Shown: positions 1 to 11,624 of the stretch, piece after piece
How positions within the stretch are numbered: the first letter of the stretch is position 1
How the letters are laid out: each line of letters starts with the position of its first letter
DNA from: Pseudomonas alcaligenes
GTDB taxonomy: Bacteria > Pseudomonadota > Gammaproteobacteria > Pseudomonadales > Pseudomonadaceae
Assembly (NCBI RefSeq): GCF_014490745.1
Contig: NZ_LZEU01000001.1
Span: forward strand, 2,073,501 to 2,137,500
Direction of reading: 5' to 3'
DNA: 64,000 bases
The notes under the pieces: generated by a model
Database searches by the model: none
What the model was told of the DNA's origin: nothing
The model's input: the letters and a program-made list of their open reading frames with translations, nothing else
Position numbers and translations under genes: made by a program

Positions 1-2
1 AA

Positions 3-308
3 GGCAGCGAGGAAGTCGCTGTGCTGCATCCGGAGAAGCGCCTGTACACCGTGCAGCGCATGCCGATGACCGAGGCGGGTATCGATGCCGGCTTCACCCG
101 CGACCTCTACGTCGCCCTCGGCGAGCCGCTGGACGATGGCGCCTGGGCCGTGCGCGTGCACATCAAACCCTTCGTGCGCTGGCTCTGGCTGGGCGGCCTG
201 ATGATGGGCTTCGGCGGCCTGCTGGCTGCCTTCGACCGGCGCTACCGGGTCAAGGTCAAGACCCGCGTACGCGATGTGCTGGGCCTCAATGACGGAGCTG
301 CCGCATGA
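3..308 (+). CDS. ccmF: Cytochrome c-type biogenesis protein CcmF, C-terminal part
   Basis: Only the last 101 codons lie in the window; the frame is open to the left edge. The visible part has a soluble periplasmic stretch ([15 protein letters not shown]) followed by a membrane segment ([18 protein letters not shown]) and a basic cytoplasmic tail, as at the end of CcmF family proteins. CcmF is the membrane subunit of the haem lyase that attaches haem to apocytochromes c. Its stop overlaps the ccmG start (ATGA), so it is translationally coupled to ccmGHI. The identification rests on this end plus the operon context. Confidence 0.9.
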   Translation, partial: GSEEVAVLHPEKRLYTVQRMPMTEAGIDAGFTRDLYVALGEPLDDGAWAVRVHIKPFVRWLWLGGLMMGFGGLLAAFDRRYRVKVKTRVRDVLGLNDGAAA

Positions 309-838
309 AACGCCTGATCCTGCTGGTGCCGCTGCTGCTGTTCCTCGGCGTGGCACTGTTTCTCTACCGTGGCCTGTTCCTCGATCCCAGCGAGCTGCCC
401 TCGGCGCTGATCGGCAAGCCGTTTCCCGAGTTCGATCTGGCCCGGGTCGACGAGCCAGGCCAGCGCCTGAACCGCAGCAACCTGCTGGGCAAGCCGGCAC
501 TGGTCAATGTCTGGGCCACCTGGTGCATTTCCTGCCGGGTCGAGCATCCGGTGCTGAACCAGCTGGCGCAGCTCGGGGTGAACATCTACGGGGTCAATTA
601 CAAGGACGACAATGCCGCGGCGCAGAAGTGGCTGAAGGAGTTCCACAACCCCTACCAGCTGAATATCAGCGACGCGCAGGGCAGCCTCGGCCTGGATCTC
701 GGCGTGTACGGCGCGCCGGAGACCTTCCTCATCGACGCCAAGGGTATCATCCGCCACAAGTTCGTCGGCGTGATCGACGAGCGCGTCTGGCGCGAGCAGC
801 TGGCGCCGCTGTACCAGGCGCTGGTGGACGAGCAATGA
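305..838 (+). CDS. ccmG: Thiol:disulfide interchange protein CcmG/DsbE
   Basis: A 177-residue membrane-anchored thioredoxin-fold protein. The N-terminus (residues 1-22) is a hydrophobic anchor. The thioredoxin active site WCISC places the redox cysteines at residues 74 and 77, and the glycine/proline-rich YGAPETF with the cis-proline follows later. In the family, CcmG reduces the CXXCH thiols of apocytochrome c in the periplasm before haem attachment. It overlaps ccmF by ATGA at the 5' end and ccmH by ATGA at the 3' end, which fixes the start. Length is normal for the family. Confidence 0.95.
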   Translation: MKRLILLVPLLLFLGVALFLYRGLFLDPSELPSALIGKPFPEFDLARVDEPGQRLNRSNLLGKPALVNVWATWCISCRVEHPVLNQLAQLGVNIYGVNYKDDNAAAQKWLKEFHNPYQLNISDAQGSLGLDLGVYGAPETFLIDAKGIIRHKFVGVIDERVWREQLAPLYQALVDEQ

Positions 839-1305
839 AGCGCCTGCTGCTTGCCTGTCTGCTGGGCCTGAGCCTGATCGGCGCGGCCCGCGCGGCCATC
901 GATACCTACCAGTTCAAGGACGAGGCGGAGCGCGAGCGCTTTCGCACCCTGACCGAGGAGCTGCGCTGCCCGAAGTGCCAGAACCAGGATCTGGCCGACT
1001 CCAATGCGCCGATTGCCGCCGACCTGCGCCGGGAAATCTACCGGATGCTCCAGGAAGGCAAGAGCAACGACGAGATCGTCGACTTCCTGGTGCTGCGCTA
1101 CGGCGACTTCGTGCGCTACAAGCCGCCGGTGGATGCGCGTACCTACCTGCTCTGGTATGGTCCGGCCTCGCTGCTGGGCCTGGGCCTGCTCGGGCTCGGC
1201 GTGCTGGTGCTGCGCCGCCGCCGGGTGGAGAACGCCCCCGAGCAGGTCACCCTTTCCGAGGCCGAGCGTGAGCGCCTGGCCAGGCTGTTGAAGGACAACC
1301 CATGA
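835..1305 (+). CDS. ccmH: Cytochrome c-type biogenesis protein CcmH
   Basis: A 156-residue protein with an N-terminal signal peptide ending near ARAA, the CcmH signature LRCPKCQNQ with redox cysteines at residues 45 and 48, a helical bundle, then one membrane span ([18 protein letters not shown]) and a basic tail. CcmH works with CcmG and CcmF in thiol handling of apocytochrome c. The start overlaps the ccmG stop and the stop overlaps the ccmI start, both as ATGA. This is the short CcmH form; the TPR part found fused in E. coli CcmH is the separate ccmI gene here. Confidence 0.95.
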   Translation: MKRLLLACLLGLSLIGAARAAIDTYQFKDEAERERFRTLTEELRCPKCQNQDLADSNAPIAADLRREIYRMLQEGKSNDEIVDFLVLRYGDFVRYKPPVDARTYLLWYGPASLLGLGLLGLGVLVLRRRRVENAPEQVTLSEAERERLARLLKDNP

Positions 1306-2495
1306 TCGTGTTCTGGCTTGCCACCGGCCTGTTGTTGCTGGTCGGCCTGGCATTTCCCCTGATTCCGCTGCTGCGCGGCCGTCGTGCCCAGGCCGAGGAA
1401 GACCGCACTGCACTGAACGTCGCCCTGTACCAGGAGCGCCTGGCCGAGATGAGTGCCCAGCACGCTGCCGGGGTGCTGAGCGAGGCGCAGTTCGCCGCCG
1501 GCCAGGCCGAGGCGGCCCGCGAGCTGCTGGCCGACACCGAGGGCGCCGGCGAGCGCAGCGCGCGCCTGGGCAAGCTGCTGCCGCTAGTGCTCAGTCTGTT
1601 GGTGCCGGCAGTGGCCCTGGGCCTGTACCTGCACTGGGGCTCCAGCCAGCAACTGGCCGAGATGCAGGAGCAACCCAGCGTCGGGCAGATGACTGCGCGC
1701 CTGGAGGCGTCGGTCAAGGAGCAGCCGGATTCCGCCGAAGCCTGGTATTACCTGGGGCGCATCTATATGGCCCAGGGCCGTTCCCAGGAGGCGGTGCAGG
1801 CCTACCAGCAGACCATCCGCATCGCCGGGCGCGCGCCCGAGCTGCTGGGGCAACTGGCCCAGGCGCTGTACTTCGCCGCCGACAAGCAGTGGAGCGCGCA
1901 GATCCAGACCCTCACCGACGAGGCGCTCAAGGCCGACCCCAACGAGGTCACCAGTCTCGGTCTGCTGGGTATTTCCGCGTTCGAGGGCGAGCGTTACGGC
2001 GAGGCGGTCGACTACTGGCAGCGCCTGCTGGCGCAGATGCCCGCCGAAGACCCGTCGCGCGCGGCGATCCAGGGCGGCATCGAGCGTGCCCGCGAGCGCC
2101 TGCAGGCGGCCGGTGGTGCTCCGGTCGGCGAAGTGGTCAACAAGTCGATGGCCGTGCTCAAGGTGCGGGTCGAACTGGCGCCGGCGCTCAAGGACAAGGT
2201 GCAGCCCGGCGACAGCGTGTTCGTCTTCGCCCGCGCCAGCTCCGGGCCGCCCATGCCGCTGGCGGTCAAGCGCCTGAGTGTGGCCGATCTGCCGGCCGAG
2301 GTGGAGCTGAGCGACCGCGACGCGATGATGGCGCAGCTGAAGATTTCCAGCTTCCCGCAGGTGCAGCTGGTGGCGCGTATTTCGCGCAGCGGCGTGGCCA
2401 CGGCCGGCGAGTGGGTAGGGCGCGGCCAGTCGATCGCCAGCAGCACGGGCGAGCTGCAGCAACTGCTGATCGACAGCCCGGATCAGGCCAAGTGA
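1302..2495 (+). CDS. ccmI: Apocytochrome c chaperone CcmI (CycH), TPR protein
   Basis: A 397-residue protein. Two N-terminal membrane spans flank a cytoplasmic leucine-zipper-like loop (about residues 1-115). They are followed by periplasmic TPR repeats ([16 protein letters not shown] at about 145-160, then two more) and a C-terminal beta-rich domain. In the family, CcmI binds the C-terminus of apocytochrome c and delivers it to CcmF/H. It starts in the ccmH stop, and the next small lipoprotein gene overlaps its own stop (GTGA), so it is internal to the operon. Confidence 0.92.
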   Translation: MIVFWLATGLLLLVGLAFPLIPLLRGRRAQAEEDRTALNVALYQERLAEMSAQHAAGVLSEAQFAAGQAEAARELLADTEGAGERSARLGKLLPLVLSLLVPAVALGLYLHWGSSQQLAEMQEQPSVGQMTARLEASVKEQPDSAEAWYYLGRIYMAQGRSQEAVQAYQQTIRIAGRAPELLGQLAQALYFAADKQWSAQIQTLTDEALKADPNEVTSLGLLGISAFEGERYGEAVDYWQRLLAQMPAEDPSRAAIQGGIERARERLQAAGGAPVGEVVNKSMAVLKVRVELAPALKDKVQPGDSVFVFARASSGPPMPLAVKRLSVADLPAEVELSDRDAMMAQLKISSFPQVQLVARISRSGVATAGEWVGRGQSIASSTGELQQLLIDSPDQAK

Positions 2496-2818
2496 GCCGG
2501 CGTCCGCACCTGCTGTCGGCGGCGCTGTTGCTGGCGCTGGCCGGTTGCAGCCTGCAGTCGGCCGCACCGCTGCCGAGCGGGCATACCGGCACGGCGCAGA
2601 CCCACCCGCGCTACGCTCCGCCGCCCGGCGGCAACAGCTACTGGGATGCCCGGCTGGGCGTGTATGTGGTCAAGGGCGGCGGTGAGCTGTACTACCGCGA
2701 ACGTACCTATTACCGCTGGAACCATGGCTGGGCCTGGGCAAGCAGCCCGCAGGGGCCCTGGCAGCCGACGGATATCGGCGGCGTGCCGCCAGGCCTGGGC
2801 CACAAGCACGCGCAATAG
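2492..2818 (+). CDS. Small lipoprotein of unknown function at the end of the ccm operon
   Basis: A 108-residue protein starting at GTG inside the ccmI stop (GTGA overlap), so translational coupling is likely. The N-terminus is a lipoprotein signal (LLLALAGC, lipidated Cys near residue 20). The mature part is rich in Gly, Pro, Tyr and Trp and contains a [20 protein letters not shown] stretch, as in small secreted proteins with a single beta-rich repeat. I do not recognise a functional family. The cytochrome c operon context suggests an envelope role but proves nothing. Confidence 0.75.
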   Translation: MSRRPHLLSAALLLALAGCSLQSAAPLPSGHTGTAQTHPRYAPPPGGNSYWDARLGVYVVKGGGELYYRERTYYRWNHGWAWASSPQGPWQPTDIGGVPPGLGHKHAQ

Positions 2819-2927
2819 TGGCTTGCCGGTAGCCTTGCCGACTTGCTGAAAGGGGTGGATTGGGCGGCGAAAACCCTGTGATACACTCCGCCGACTCCTC
2901 GTATTGCCCCTTTTTCTAAGGAAATCC

Positions 2928-3005
2928 ATGAACTTCATGGCAGCGGACAGCCTCGTTCTGCAGTCTTCCGGGTTTTTCCCGGTGGAGGGCCTGGCATGCG
3001 CCTGA
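2928..3005 (+). CDS. Possible 25-codon leader ORF overlapping the smc start
   Basis: ATG at 2928 is preceded by AAGGAAA five bases upstream and opens a 25-residue reading frame (MNFMAADSLVLQSSGFFPVE, then five more) whose TGA lies at 3003-3005, seven bases inside smc. smc has its own good ribosome site (GGTGGAGGG). If translated, the leader would put terminating ribosomes at the smc start. No protein family is recognisable. It may also be chance. Confidence 0.25.
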   Translation: MNFMAADSLVLQSSGFFPVEGLACA

Positions 3006-6000
3006 AGTGCATCAAACTGGCGGGTTTCAAGTCCTTCGTCGACCCCACCACGGTAAGTTTCCCCAGCAACATGGCGGCGGTGGTCGGGCCCAATGGTTGC
3101 GGCAAGTCGAACATCATCGACGCCGTGCGTTGGGTGATGGGCGAAAGTTCGGCGAAGAACCTCCGTGGCGAGTCGATGACCGACGTCATCTTCAACGGCT
3201 CCAACACGCGCAAGCCGGTGACCCAGGCCAGCATCGAGCTGATCTTCGATAACTCCGACGGCAGCCTGGTGGGTGAGTACGCCGCCTTCGCCGAGATTTC
3301 CATCCGGCGCCGGGTGACCCGCGACTCGCAGAACACCTACTTCCTCAACGGCGTGAAGTGCCGCCGGCGCGACATCACCGACATCTTCCTCGGCACCGGC
3401 CTGGGCCCGCGCAGCTACTCGATCATCGAGCAGGGCATGATCTCCAAGCTGATCGAGGCCAAGCCCGAGGACTTGCGCAACTTCATCGAGGAAGCGGCCG
3501 GCATCTCCAAGTACAAGGAGCGCCGCCGCGAGACCGAGAGCCGCATCCGCCGTACCCACGAGAACCTGGCGCGCCTGACCGACCTGCGCGAAGAGCTGGA
3601 GCGCCAGCTCGAACGCCTGCATCGCCAGGCCCAGGCTGCCGAGAAGTACCAGGAATACAAGGCCGAGGAGCGCCAGCTCAAGGCCCAGCTGTCGGCCCTG
3701 CGCTGGCAGGCGCTGAACCTGCAGGTGGGCAGCCGCGAGCAGGTGATCGGTGACCAGGAGGTGGCCTACGAGGCCCTGGTGGCCGAGCAGCGCAGTGCCG
3801 ATGCCAGCATCGAGCGCCTGCGCGACGGTCATCACGAGCTGTCCGAGCGCTTCAACCAGGTGCAGGGGCGCTTCTACTCGGTGGGCGGCGACATCGCCCG
3901 CGTCGAGCAGAGCATCCAGCACGGCCAGCAGCGCCTGCGCCAGTTGCAGGACGACCTCAACGAGGCCGAGCGCTCGCGCCTGGAAACCGAATCGCACCTG
4001 GGCCATGACCGCACCCTGCTGGCCACCCTGGGCGAAGAGCTGGCCATGCTCGAGCCGGAGCAGGAAATTACTGCCGCGGCCTCCGAGGAGTCCGCCGCCG
4101 CCCTGGAAGACGCGGAAAGCGCCATGCACGGCTGGCAGGAGCAGTGGGACGGCTTCAACCAGCGCAGTGCCGAGCCGCGCCGCCAGGCCGAAGTGCAGCA
4201 GTCGCGCATCCAGCAGCTGGAGCAGAGTCTGGAGCGTCTGGCTGAGCGCCAGCGCCGCCTGAGCGAAGAGCTGGCGCAGCTGGCGGCCGATCCGGAGGAT
4301 GCGGCGATCCTCGAGCTGGCCGAGCAACTGGCCGGCAGCGAACTGAACCTGGAAGAGCTGCACGCTGCCGAAGAAACCCTGGTCGAGCGCCTGGAGCAGC
4401 TGCGCGGCGAGCTGCAGCAGGCCGGTCAGGCCCAGCAGCAGGCCCAGGGCGAGTTGCAGCGCCTGAATGGCCGCATCGTCTCCCTGGAGGCCCTGCAACA
4501 GGCCGCGCTCAACCCGGGCAAGGGCGCCGCCGAATGGCTGCGTGAGCAGCAGCTGGACAAGCGTCCGCGTCTGGCCGAAGGGTTGCGGGTGGAGAGCGGC
4601 TGGGAGCTGGCGGTGGAAACCGTGCTTGGTGCCGATTTGCAGGCGGTGCTGCTGGATGATTTCGCCGGCCTGGATCTGGCCGGTTTCGACCAGGGCGAGC
4701 TGCGCCTGGTCAATCCCCAGGCGGGCGGCGCCCGGGTTGCCGGCAGCCTGCTGGACAAGGTCGAGGCCGGCTTCGACCTGGCACCCTGGCTGGCCAAGGT
4801 GCGCCCGGTGGAAAGCCTCGACGAGGCGCTGGCGCGGCGCAGCCAGCTCGGCGAGGGCGAGAGCCTGATCAGCCGCGACGGTTATTGGGTCGGCCGGCAG
4901 TTCCTGCGGGTACGCCGCGCCAGTGCGGCGGAGAGCGGCGTGCTGGCGCGCGGGCAGGAACTGGAACGCCTGGGCCTGGAGCGCGAGGAGCGCGAGGCGG
5001 CGCTGGCCGATCTCGACGAGCGCCTGCAGCAGCTGCAGCAGGCCCAGCGTCAGCAGGAAGAGGCGCGCGAGCAGCAGCGCCGCCGTGTGCAGGAAGAAGC
5101 GCGGCGCCAGGGCGAGCTGAAGGCCCAGCTTTCCGCCGGCCAGGCCAAGGCCGAGCAGCTGACCCTGCGCCGCCGGCGCCTGGAAGGCGAACTGCACGAA
5201 TTGGGCGAGCAGCGCGAGCTGGAGCAGGAACAACTGGGCGAAGCGCGCCTGATCCTGCAGGACGCGCTGGAAGCCATGGCCCTCGACACCGAGCAGCGCG
5301 AGCTGCTGCTGGCCAGCCGCGACAGCCTGCGCGAGCGCCTCGACCGGGTGCGCCAGGAAGCCCGCCAGCACAAGGATCATGCCCATCAGCTGGCCGTGCG
5401 CCTGGGCTCGATCAAGGCCCAGCACGAGTCCACCCGCCAGGCCCTGGAGCGCCTGGAGCTGCAGTTCGAGCGCGCCATCGAGCGCCGCGAGCAGCTCAAC
5501 CTCAACCTGGAGGAGGGCGCCGCACCGCTGGAAGAGCTACGCATGAAGCTCGAAGAGCTGCTCGACCGGCGCATGGGCGTGGAGGATGAGCTGAAGCTCG
5601 CCCGCCTGGCCCTGGAAGATGCCGACCGTGAGCTGCGCGATGCCGAAAAGCGGCGCAGCCAGGCCGAGCAGCAGGCCCAGCTGCTACGCGGCCAGCTGGA
5701 GCAGCAGCGGATGGAGTGGCAGGCCCTCAGCGTACGGCGCAAGGCCCTGCAGGATCAGCTGCTGGAAGACAACTACGACCTGCACGGGGTGCTTGCCACG
5801 CTGCCACCCGAAGCCGGCGAGCAGGCCTGGGAAGAGGAACTGGAGCGCCTGGCCGGGAAAATCCAGCGGCTGGGGGCGATCAACCTGGCGGCCATCGACG
5901 AATACCAGCAGCAGTCCGAGCGCAAGCGCTACCTGGATGCGCAGAATGCCGACCTGGTGGAAGCGCTGGAGACCCTGGAAAACGTCATCCGCAAGATCGA

Positions 6001-6484
6001 CAAGGAAACCCGCAACCGCTTCAAGGAGACCTTCGACCAGATCAACAGCGGCCTGCAGGCGCTGTTCCCGAAAGTCTTCGGTGGCGGTCACGCCTACCTG
6101 GAGCTGACCGGCGAAGACCTGCTGGATACCGGGGTGGCGATCATGGCGCGCCCGCCGGGCAAGAAGAACAGCACCATTCACCTGCTGTCCGGCGGCGAGA
6201 AAGCGCTGACTGCACTGGCCCTGGTATTTGCCATCTTCAAGTTGAATCCGGCGCCGTTCTGCATGCTCGACGAAGTGGATGCGCCGCTCGACGACGCCAA
6301 CGTCGGGCGCTATGCAAGGCTGGTCAAGGAAATGTCGGAGACCGTGCAGTTCATCTATATCACCCACAACAAGATCGCCATGGAAATGGCCGATCAGTTG
6401 ATGGGGGTGACCATGCACGAGCCGGGTTGCTCGCGTCTGGTAGCCGTGGATGTGGAAGAAGCGCTGAGTCTGGTCGAATCCTGA
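2996..6484 (+). CDS. smc: Chromosome segregation protein SMC
   Basis: A 1162-residue SMC ATPase. The N-terminal head has Walker A GPNGCGKS at residues 31-38. Long coiled coils rich in Glu, Gln, Arg and Leu run from about 165 to 500 and 660 to 1000, with a globular hinge at about 515-640 between them. The C-terminal head carries the ABC signature LLSGGEKAL and Walker B FCMLDEVDAPLDD. SMC forms a ring-shaped dimer that loads on DNA with ScpAB and compacts and separates the nucleoid. The start follows GGTGGAGGG. zipA follows after a 293-bp gap. Confidence 0.97.
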   Translation: MRLKCIKLAGFKSFVDPTTVSFPSNMAAVVGPNGCGKSNIIDAVRWVMGESSAKNLRGESMTDVIFNGSNTRKPVTQASIELIFDNSDGSLVGEYAAFAEISIRRRVTRDSQNTYFLNGVKCRRRDITDIFLGTGLGPRSYSIIEQGMISKLIEAKPEDLRNFIEEAAGISKYKERRRETESRIRRTHENLARLTDLREELERQLERLHRQAQAAEKYQEYKAEERQLKAQLSALRWQALNLQVGSREQVIGDQEVAYEALVAEQRSADASIERLRDGHHELSERFNQVQGRFYSVGGDIARVEQSIQHGQQRLRQLQDDLNEAERSRLETESHLGHDRTLLATLGEELAMLEPEQEITAAASEESAAALEDAESAMHGWQEQWDGFNQRSAEPRRQAEVQQSRIQQLEQSLERLAERQRRLSEELAQLAADPEDAAILELAEQLAGSELNLEELHAAEETLVERLEQLRGELQQAGQAQQQAQGELQRLNGRIVSLEALQQAALNPGKGAAEWLREQQLDKRPRLAEGLRVESGWELAVETVLGADLQAVLLDDFAGLDLAGFDQGELRLVNPQAGGARVAGSLLDKVEAGFDLAPWLAKVRPVESLDEALARRSQLGEGESLISRDGYWVGRQFLRVRRASAAESGVLARGQELERLGLEREEREAALADLDERLQQLQQAQRQQEEAREQQRRRVQEEARRQGELKAQLSAGQAKAEQLTLRRRRLEGELHELGEQRELEQEQLGEARLILQDALEAMALDTEQRELLLASRDSLRERLDRVRQEARQHKDHAHQLAVRLGSIKAQHESTRQALERLELQFERAIERREQLNLNLEEGAAPLEELRMKLEELLDRRMGVEDELKLARLALEDADRELRDAEKRRSQAEQQAQLLRGQLEQQRMEWQALSVRRKALQDQLLEDNYDLHGVLATLPPEAGEQAWEEELERLAGKIQRLGAINLAAIDEYQQQSERKRYLDAQNADLVEALETLENVIRKIDKETRNRFKETFDQINSGLQALFPKVFGGGHAYLELTGEDLLDTGVAIMARPPGKKNSTIHLLSGGEKALTALALVFAIFKLNPAPFCMLDEVDAPLDDANVGRYARLVKEMSETVQFIYITHNKIAMEMADQLMGVTMHEPGCSRLVAVDVEEALSLVES

Positions 6485-6777
6485 CCGGGATATATCCCGA
6501 AACCTCTGTCGGGATTAACGGCCGGTAAATATTCGCCTTGCAGTTCAGCGGCTTAGCCAATGTAGCGAATTATTTTGCAACGGCTCTTTTCGGCACCGAC
6601 ATAAATGCCGAAGATTGCCTTGTAACGGTGCACATTTACCGTTCGTCGTGCTAGTTTAGGCCTCAAAGTTGTTACACGCGCCAAGTACCTGTAGAAACAT
6701 ACAGTGTTCGCGTTCTTCAGGGGCAGGATGCCCTTTATTCATCATTATCTTTTTTGGTTCAGGGGCACGGGAACTTC

Positions 6778-7590
6778 ATGGAAATCGGTCTGCGCGAATG
6801 GCTGATCGTCATCGGCATCATCGTTATTGCCGGCATTCTCTTTGATGGCTGGCGGCGGATGCGCGGCAGCAAAGGCAAGTTGAAGTTCAAGCTCGACCAC
6901 AGTTTCAGCAACCTGCCCGACGACGACTCCGACCCGGATCTGCTCAGCACCGCGCGGGTGGTGGATCGCAAGCGCGATCCGGAATTCAACGAAGAAGACA
7001 TGCCGACCATGAGCGCCTCCGAGCTCAACCGGCGGCGTAATCTCGAACCACAGCAGGGTGACCTCAACCTGGATACCGCCGAGCCGGTACCGACCCTGCT
7101 GACCCCGGTCGAGGAAGACGAGATCAAGCCGGTAGGCAAGGCCAAGGAGCCGCTGCCGGTCGAGGAAGTGCTGGTGATCAACGTGATCTCCCGCGACACC
7201 GACGGCTTCAAGGGCCCGGCCCTGCTGCAGAACATCCTGGAAAGCGGTCTGCGCTTCGGCGAGATGGATATCTTCCACCGCCACGAGAGCATGGCCGGCA
7301 ACGGCGAAGTGCTGTTCTCCATGGCCAACGGGGTCAAGCCGGGCACCTTCGACTTGGACGACATCGACCTGTTCTACACCCCGGCGGTGAGCTTCTTCCT
7401 CGGTCTGCCGGGGCCGCGCCATCCGAAGCAGGCGTTCGACGTGATGGTCGCTGCCGCGCGCAAGCTGGCCCACGAACTCAACGGCGAGCTCAAGGATGAC
7501 CAGCGCAGCGTGATGACTGCGCAGACCATCGAGCACTATCGTCAGCGCATCGCCGAGTTCGAGCGCCGGCAGCTCACCAACAAGCGTTAA
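6778..7590 (+). CDS. zipA: Cell division protein ZipA
   Basis: A 270-residue protein. ATG 6778 is chosen because [20 protein letters not shown] begins directly with the N-out membrane anchor; an upstream TTG in frame (6754) would add eight residues with no anchor logic. A charged, acidic linker (about 35-130) precedes the C-terminal FtsZ-binding domain ([20 protein letters not shown] onwards). ZipA tethers the FtsZ ring to the inner membrane. The 293 bp upstream (6485-6777) are AT-richer, contain a small hairpin just after smc (6495-6514), and probably hold the zipA promoter, which I could not place. Confidence 0.95.
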   Translation: MEIGLREWLIVIGIIVIAGILFDGWRRMRGSKGKLKFKLDHSFSNLPDDDSDPDLLSTARVVDRKRDPEFNEEDMPTMSASELNRRRNLEPQQGDLNLDTAEPVPTLLTPVEEDEIKPVGKAKEPLPVEEVLVINVISRDTDGFKGPALLQNILESGLRFGEMDIFHRHESMAGNGEVLFSMANGVKPGTFDLDDIDLFYTPAVSFFLGLPGPRHPKQAFDVMVAAARKLAHELNGELKDDQRSVMTAQTIEHYRQRIAEFERRQLTNKR

Positions 7591-10032
<2,442 letters not shown>

Positions 10033-10053
10033 GCCGTCGTGCAGTGTTCCCCG

Positions 10054-10073
10054 CGCAGGCCTGATGGCCTGCG
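10054..10073. terminator. Hairpin after ligA, between convergent genes
   Basis: A perfect 8-bp inverted repeat, CGCAGGCC / GGCCTGCG, with a TGAT loop lies 22 bases after the ligA stop and 38 bases before the stop of the convergent regulator gene. No T-run follows on either strand, so a role as a bidirectional terminator is only probable. Confidence 0.35.
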
Positions 10074-10110
10074 GGTCGGGCATTGATCGTCAGCTGGTTC
10101 TAGCTACCGC

Positions 10111-10986
10111 TCAGCCGCGGAAACCGCTGGAAACCATGACTTCCAGGCGGCTGTCGCTGTCCGCCAGCTCGGGCACCTCGCTCGGGCGGCAGGTGCTGCG
10201 GTAGTCGCTGGGGGTGCAGCCGATGCACTGCTTGAAGGCCCGGGCGAAATAGGAGGGATCCTTGAAGCCGGCTTCGTAGCCGATGCTGGTGATGGGCATC
10301 TGGCTGTTGTGCAGCAGCTCCTTGGCGAAGTCCATGCGCTTGCGCAGGATGTATTCCATGAAGCCCTGGCCGTAGACCTCCTTGAACACCCGGCAGAAGC
10401 GGAACGGCGTCATGCCGCAGCGCTGCGCCAGCTCCTTCTGGTCGACGCTGTCGCGAAAGTGCTGGTCGATGTACAGCATGGCCTTCTGCAGCACCTGGTG
10501 CTTCTGGTGTTCCTTGGTCAGGCGGATGCTGTCCGGCAAGCCGTTGCAGCGCTCGAGCCAGGACTTCTTGGCATGGCTGTCGCCTTGCCAGCGCAGCTGG
10601 CAGAGCTGGTCGAGGGCGCCCAGGTAGCGGGTTTTCTCGTGAATCGACAGCGGCAGCACCATGTACTCCCAGACCCCCGAGCGCATGGCCCATACGGCCA
10701 GCTCCTCGGAGTGCTGCACGGTGAACATGGTGATGGGGATCGATGGCGCGGTGCGTTTCACTTCCTGCAGCAGGTTCAGGCCCAGACCATCGGGGCGGTC
10801 GAAGTGCATGCAGATCATGTCCGGCTGCTGGCCACTGTCGCGAGCGGTGATGCTGTAGTCCTTGGCCAGGTGACATTCGCAGGACAAGCGAAATTGTCCG
10901 ATCAGATCCTCCGCTGACCGGTCATGGGTGAGATCCAGCCATAACAGCACTGGTCTTCTCTGGTTATTGGCCGAGTTAGACTTCAT
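10111..10986 (-). CDS. AraC-family regulator with degenerate receiver domain, probable regulator of the Tad locus
   Basis: A 291-residue protein. Residues about 12-140 look like a CheY-type receiver (PDMICMHFDRPDGLGLNLLQ), but the phospho-acceptor Asp position is occupied by His and the conserved Lys region reads LPLS, so it is probably not phosphorylated. Residues about 185-280 are a two-helix-turn-helix AraC domain (KELAQRCGMTPFRFCRVFKE, then IGYEAGFKDPSYFARAFKQ). It is transcribed divergently from flp across a 405-bp region, which makes it the natural candidate regulator of the pilus genes. In P. aeruginosa this job is done by PprB, a different family. The regulatory link is inferred from position. 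Confidence 0.8.
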   Translation of the reverse strand: MKSNSANNQRRPVLLWLDLTHDRSAEDLIGQFRLSCECHLAKDYSITARDSGQQPDMICMHFDRPDGLGLNLLQEVKRTAPSIPITMFTVQHSEELAVWAMRSGVWEYMVLPLSIHEKTRYLGALDQLCQLRWQGDSHAKKSWLERCNGLPDSIRLTKEHQKHQVLQKAMLYIDQHFRDSVDQKELAQRCGMTPFRFCRVFKEVYGQGFMEYILRKRMDFAKELLHNSQMPITSIGYEAGFKDPSYFARAFKQCIGCTPSDYRSTCRPSEVPELADSDSRLEVMVSSGFRG

Positions 10987-11190
10987 TCACTTAGCTCTGC
11001 ACATTGTTTTTATCGTTCCTGAGTGAGGAGTATTGTCAATGTGCCATTACTACAAATACTGAATTCGAATAGCTGTTATCGCGTTTGTATCCATTTCTAC
11101 AGAAGTCCTCTATCGCCTTGAATGGCAATGGTTTTTTTTGCTGTGAGGCGGCGCTTTCGGGCTACCGCCAGTCGCTTGTGAATCGTTTGC

Positions 11191-11217
11191 AACGCCTTGT
11201 GCGAGGCGTTCTTCTTT
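11191..11217 (+). terminator. Hairpin with T-rich tail upstream of flp (attenuator or sRNA end)
   Basis: AACGCCT and AGGCGTT form a 7-bp stem with a six-base loop, followed by CTTCTTT. No gene on the plus strand ends here. It could terminate a short transcript starting in 10990-11190, or act as an attenuator if the flp promoter lies further upstream. Confidence 0.3.
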
Positions 11218-11266
11218 AGGCCACTGCGCCTGTTCAAGCTGTTTTGTCAGCCCTTTTCGCGGCCGC

Positions 11267-11301
11267 GCAAAAAAGTCCTAGCGATACGCAAAAAACTCCT
11301 A
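11267..11301 (+). promoter_or_regulatory. Two direct repeats 21 bp apart upstream of flp
   Basis: GCAAAAAAGTCCTA (11267-11280) recurs as GCAAAAAACTCCTA (11288-11301), 13 of 14 bases identical, with starts exactly 21 bp apart, that is two helical turns. AraC-family activators typically bind such tandem half-sites about 21 bp apart. The repeats lie about 90-125 bp before the flp start codon. An operator for the divergent AraC-type regulator is a reasonable inference. Confidence 0.45.
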
Positions 11302-11391
11302 ACCCCTCTTTTTCATGTCCTCTAGCGTGAACTCCAGGCCGGGCAATAAGCGTGGCTGCTAGCGAGCGCAACTACTCAAGTGAGGTGGGAC

Positions 11392-11601
11392 ATGAACGCT
11401 GAAGTACTCAAGGCTTCGATCGTGAAGTTTCTGCAGGACGAAGACGGTTTGACCATCGTCGAATACGCCGTGGCGGGTGGTCTGGTGACTATTGGCGCGG
11501 TCACTGCCTTTCTCGCCCTGGGCGACAACGTCTGCGGGGCGATCACCAGCCTGAAAGACGCTGTGCTGGGCACCAACACCCCAGTGGCAGCCTGCCCGTA
11601 A
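11392..11601 (+). CDS. flp: Flp-type IVb pilin
   Basis: A 69-residue prepilin, the major subunit of the Tad pilus. The short basic leader MNAEVLKASIVKFLQDEDG is followed by the processing site G/LTIVEYAVAGG with the conserved Glu five residues into the mature protein, then a hydrophobic helix. The C-terminus has two cysteines (DNVC and AACP) that could form a disulfide loop, which is unusual for Flp. ATG 11392 follows GAGGTGGG; an in-frame GTG twelve bases earlier is disfavoured because it would overlap that site. fppA follows 23 bp downstream. Confidence 0.9.
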   Translation: MNAEVLKASIVKFLQDEDGLTIVEYAVAGGLVTIGAVTAFLALGDNVCGAITSLKDAVLGTNTPVAACP

Positions 11602-11624
11602 GTTAGCGGCAAGGAGCCAAGGCC

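Larger units (their letters stand above)
10987..11391. promoter_or_regulatory. Divergent regulatory region between the AraC-type regulator and flp
   Basis: These 405 bp contain no convincing gene and are AT-richer than the flanks. They hold a 7-bp hairpin with a T-rich tail (11191-11217) and a pair of direct repeats (11267-11301), both listed separately. The flp ribosome site is GAGGTGGG at 11383-11390. Because the region must serve both the regulator (minus) and the pilus operon (plus), it is the expected place for the operon control elements. I could not assign -10/-35 elements with confidence. Confidence 0.6.

Noticed and set aside
2483..5425. Very long minus-strand open frame opposite ccmI-smc
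   Set aside because: It mirrors smc codon structure in GC-rich DNA; the composition is Leu/Gln/Ala-rich without any domain, while smc is unambiguous.
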